From: Clavelina lepadiformis
Lineage: Eukaryota; Chordata; Ascidiacea; Aplousobranchia; Clavelinidae
Direction: 5' to 3'
DNA: 64,000 nucleotides
Assembly: GCF_947623445.1 (NCBI RefSeq)
Contig: NC_135242.1
Coordinates: 21,142,001-21,206,000, forward strand
The stretch's first letter is position 1. Every line of letters starts with the position of its first letter. Shown here piece after piece: positions 62,478 through 64,000 of this stretch. The notes beneath the pieces were generated by a model, which was not told where the DNA came from, ran no database searches, and worked only from the letters and a program-made list of their open reading frames with translations. The translations under genes and the position numbers were made by a program.

Positions 62478-64000
62478 GACTATACCCAGACACATTTGCT
62501 ATCATAGAATTAGTGTGAGAAAGAATGCACTAGACTCGCAAACATACATTACAAACTTTATCATGCACACACCGATTAATAAAAACAAATAAGGCAAGTT
62601 TGTCGGTTTCATCACTAATTCATAATAAATCAACAAAGAACCAAGGCATCAGAGCATGTTGTCATGTCAAAATCATAGCCTTTGGACACAGGAATTTTCA
62701 GGAAAAACTACCGTACTTCATTACTAAAGTCAAACAGCCCAGCATGGCTCATGTGACTTGATCTGTCAATACTGGTCTGATGGTAAGCAGCTGCTAGGCT
62801 GATGAGCTGGGTTTTGAGATTTTCACAGCATCCGATAAATCAGATTGAAAAATATTACATAAACGAGGAGTTGCATTGTGCAATGGCAGAAACACAAACT
62901 TTGGTCGAATCCGAATCCGGCCGAAATCTTGGTGTGCACCAATCTTAACATTTTAGCTAATTTTGGATTTTTTAAACTGCTAAGCAAGAATACTGACAAG
63001 GTCTGTGATTGGATAATTGAAAAGAAGCTTATAGCCTACCAAACTGCCAAAGGTATGATAGCAATGAAGTACTAACTGGTACTAGCATAGCCATAGGCAG
63101 CTCACCATAGCCTAGTACAAGCACTTCTGTTGTGAGCCTGATATCCGTACACTTGTCAAAGCGACTAGGCCTATTGCGCGACAGCTAAATTTCACTTCAA
63201 CTCGAAACTGCTAACATAGCAAATACAAGCTAAAGCTATAGGCCTACTAATAGGCTAGTAACAGTAGCCCAGCTTTCAAGTCATGAATTCAGGAGATTTG
63301 TAAAATATGAATCAAAATCATGGACAGGGTTCAAGACAGAACATAGAAATCAAAGAGAATAAGTAGATGTCGATAGATTTATTATAAATGGTTTACTCAA
63401 TGCCTTTGGCAATGCAAAAAGATCTTTAAGCAATTTTTGTAATTGGGGCAATAACTGCACAAACCGAAAGGTGTCAGATGAAACGTATTGTTGAAGTAAT
63501 ACTCTTGAGCAAGGTTTGAACTACAATTAATCATGTCCAGTTGCTCTCACGAACAGTTCCAAGTTACCGAAATATACCGCTTTTTCTAGTTTCATAAATT
63601 ACGTCATGACTCACGACATTTTTTTGAAAAGGTTCGAGAGCACCCTTAGGCAGTTGAACCGTAGTGGAAAACGGTTCAATTTCGGTTCAAAATTTTATTT
63701 TACCGGTCCTACTCCGGTTCAAGTTCGCATCGGCCGCACATATTTATTCCGTTCCGGGTTAAGGTTTAGCAAGCTTGTTAATACAGTATACGGTTCGCTC
63801 CGGGTTTGAATGACAATATCTAGCTAACCATTTTTTAAATTTCTTTAACTACACTGCCCAAGTAGCAATTTGTTAGCTCAAGGAATTTCATCATGAGTGG
63901 GTATTTCTTAGTTTAGGGTTTCTACGTTTTGAAATAAGCAAAGAAAACACGTTTTCTATAACTCTTGAATGAAATTATTGTACTGAAAACGAGGTTAGGC
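62478..64000. other. Right-end stretch with no recognisable gene
   Basis: No gene is supported. At about 63640-63800 there are repeated CGGTTCAA and CGGTTC motifs with an oppositely oriented TTGAACCG, which look like a degraded MITE, but no paired ends or target duplication could be found. At about 62905-62935 GAATCCGAATCCGGCCGAA has the same flavour. Confidence 0.4.

Overview
This window is nuclear DNA from a compact animal genome, most likely a tunicate (ascidian). The evidence is animal gene families with short GT-AG introns, AT-rich non-coding DNA, a gene nested in an intron, and two genes only 19 bp apart on one strand, which is the operon-like spacing known in tunicates. The taxonomic call is an inference; no rRNA or mitochondrial marker is present.

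Left part (1-8.4 kb): a short hAT-type element with intact target duplications, two exons of an unrecognised minus-strand gene (1.7-2.5 kb), then a complete six-exon ALKBH3-like DNA/RNA repair dioxygenase (3231-7875). A single-exon leucine-rich-repeat gene lies on the opposite strand inside ALKBH3 intron 4. From 7.9 to 12.7 kb I see only a hAT element and fragments.

12.7-32 kb: an eleven-exon alkaline phosphatase (12742-18076) whose C-terminus looks like a membrane span with a basic cytoplasmic tail. It is followed by an intron-poor, frame-broken SLC43-type transporter copy (20138-21788) and, on the minus strand, a single-exon mitochondrial ribosome recycling factor. The TMEM234 and NR2C2AP genes form a tight tandem pair (25205-26420). 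A convergent four-exon gene I cannot name follows (26764-27560), then a palindrome-rich hAT element.

32-42 kb: one minus-strand gene of eight coding exons encodes a type II transmembrane serine protease with a very long cytoplasmic tail. Its first intron carries a possible solo LTR.

43.9-48.7 kb is a repeat district: a minisatellite, two hAT elements sharing one target site, and a decayed Polinton/Maverick-like (or adintovirus-like) fossil with a protein-primed DNA polymerase region. From 48.7 to 58.4 kb I recognise no gene. The right end holds a complete seven-exon TFIIS transcription elongation factor (58474-60905, minus strand) with a small hAT element in an intron, followed by a composite hAT element and sequence without recognisable genes.

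Exon limits were set by hand from splice motifs, reading-frame phase and remembered family sequences. All phases of the ALKBH3, alkaline phosphatase, TMEM234, NR2C2AP, protease and TFIIS models close to open frames ending in a stop.
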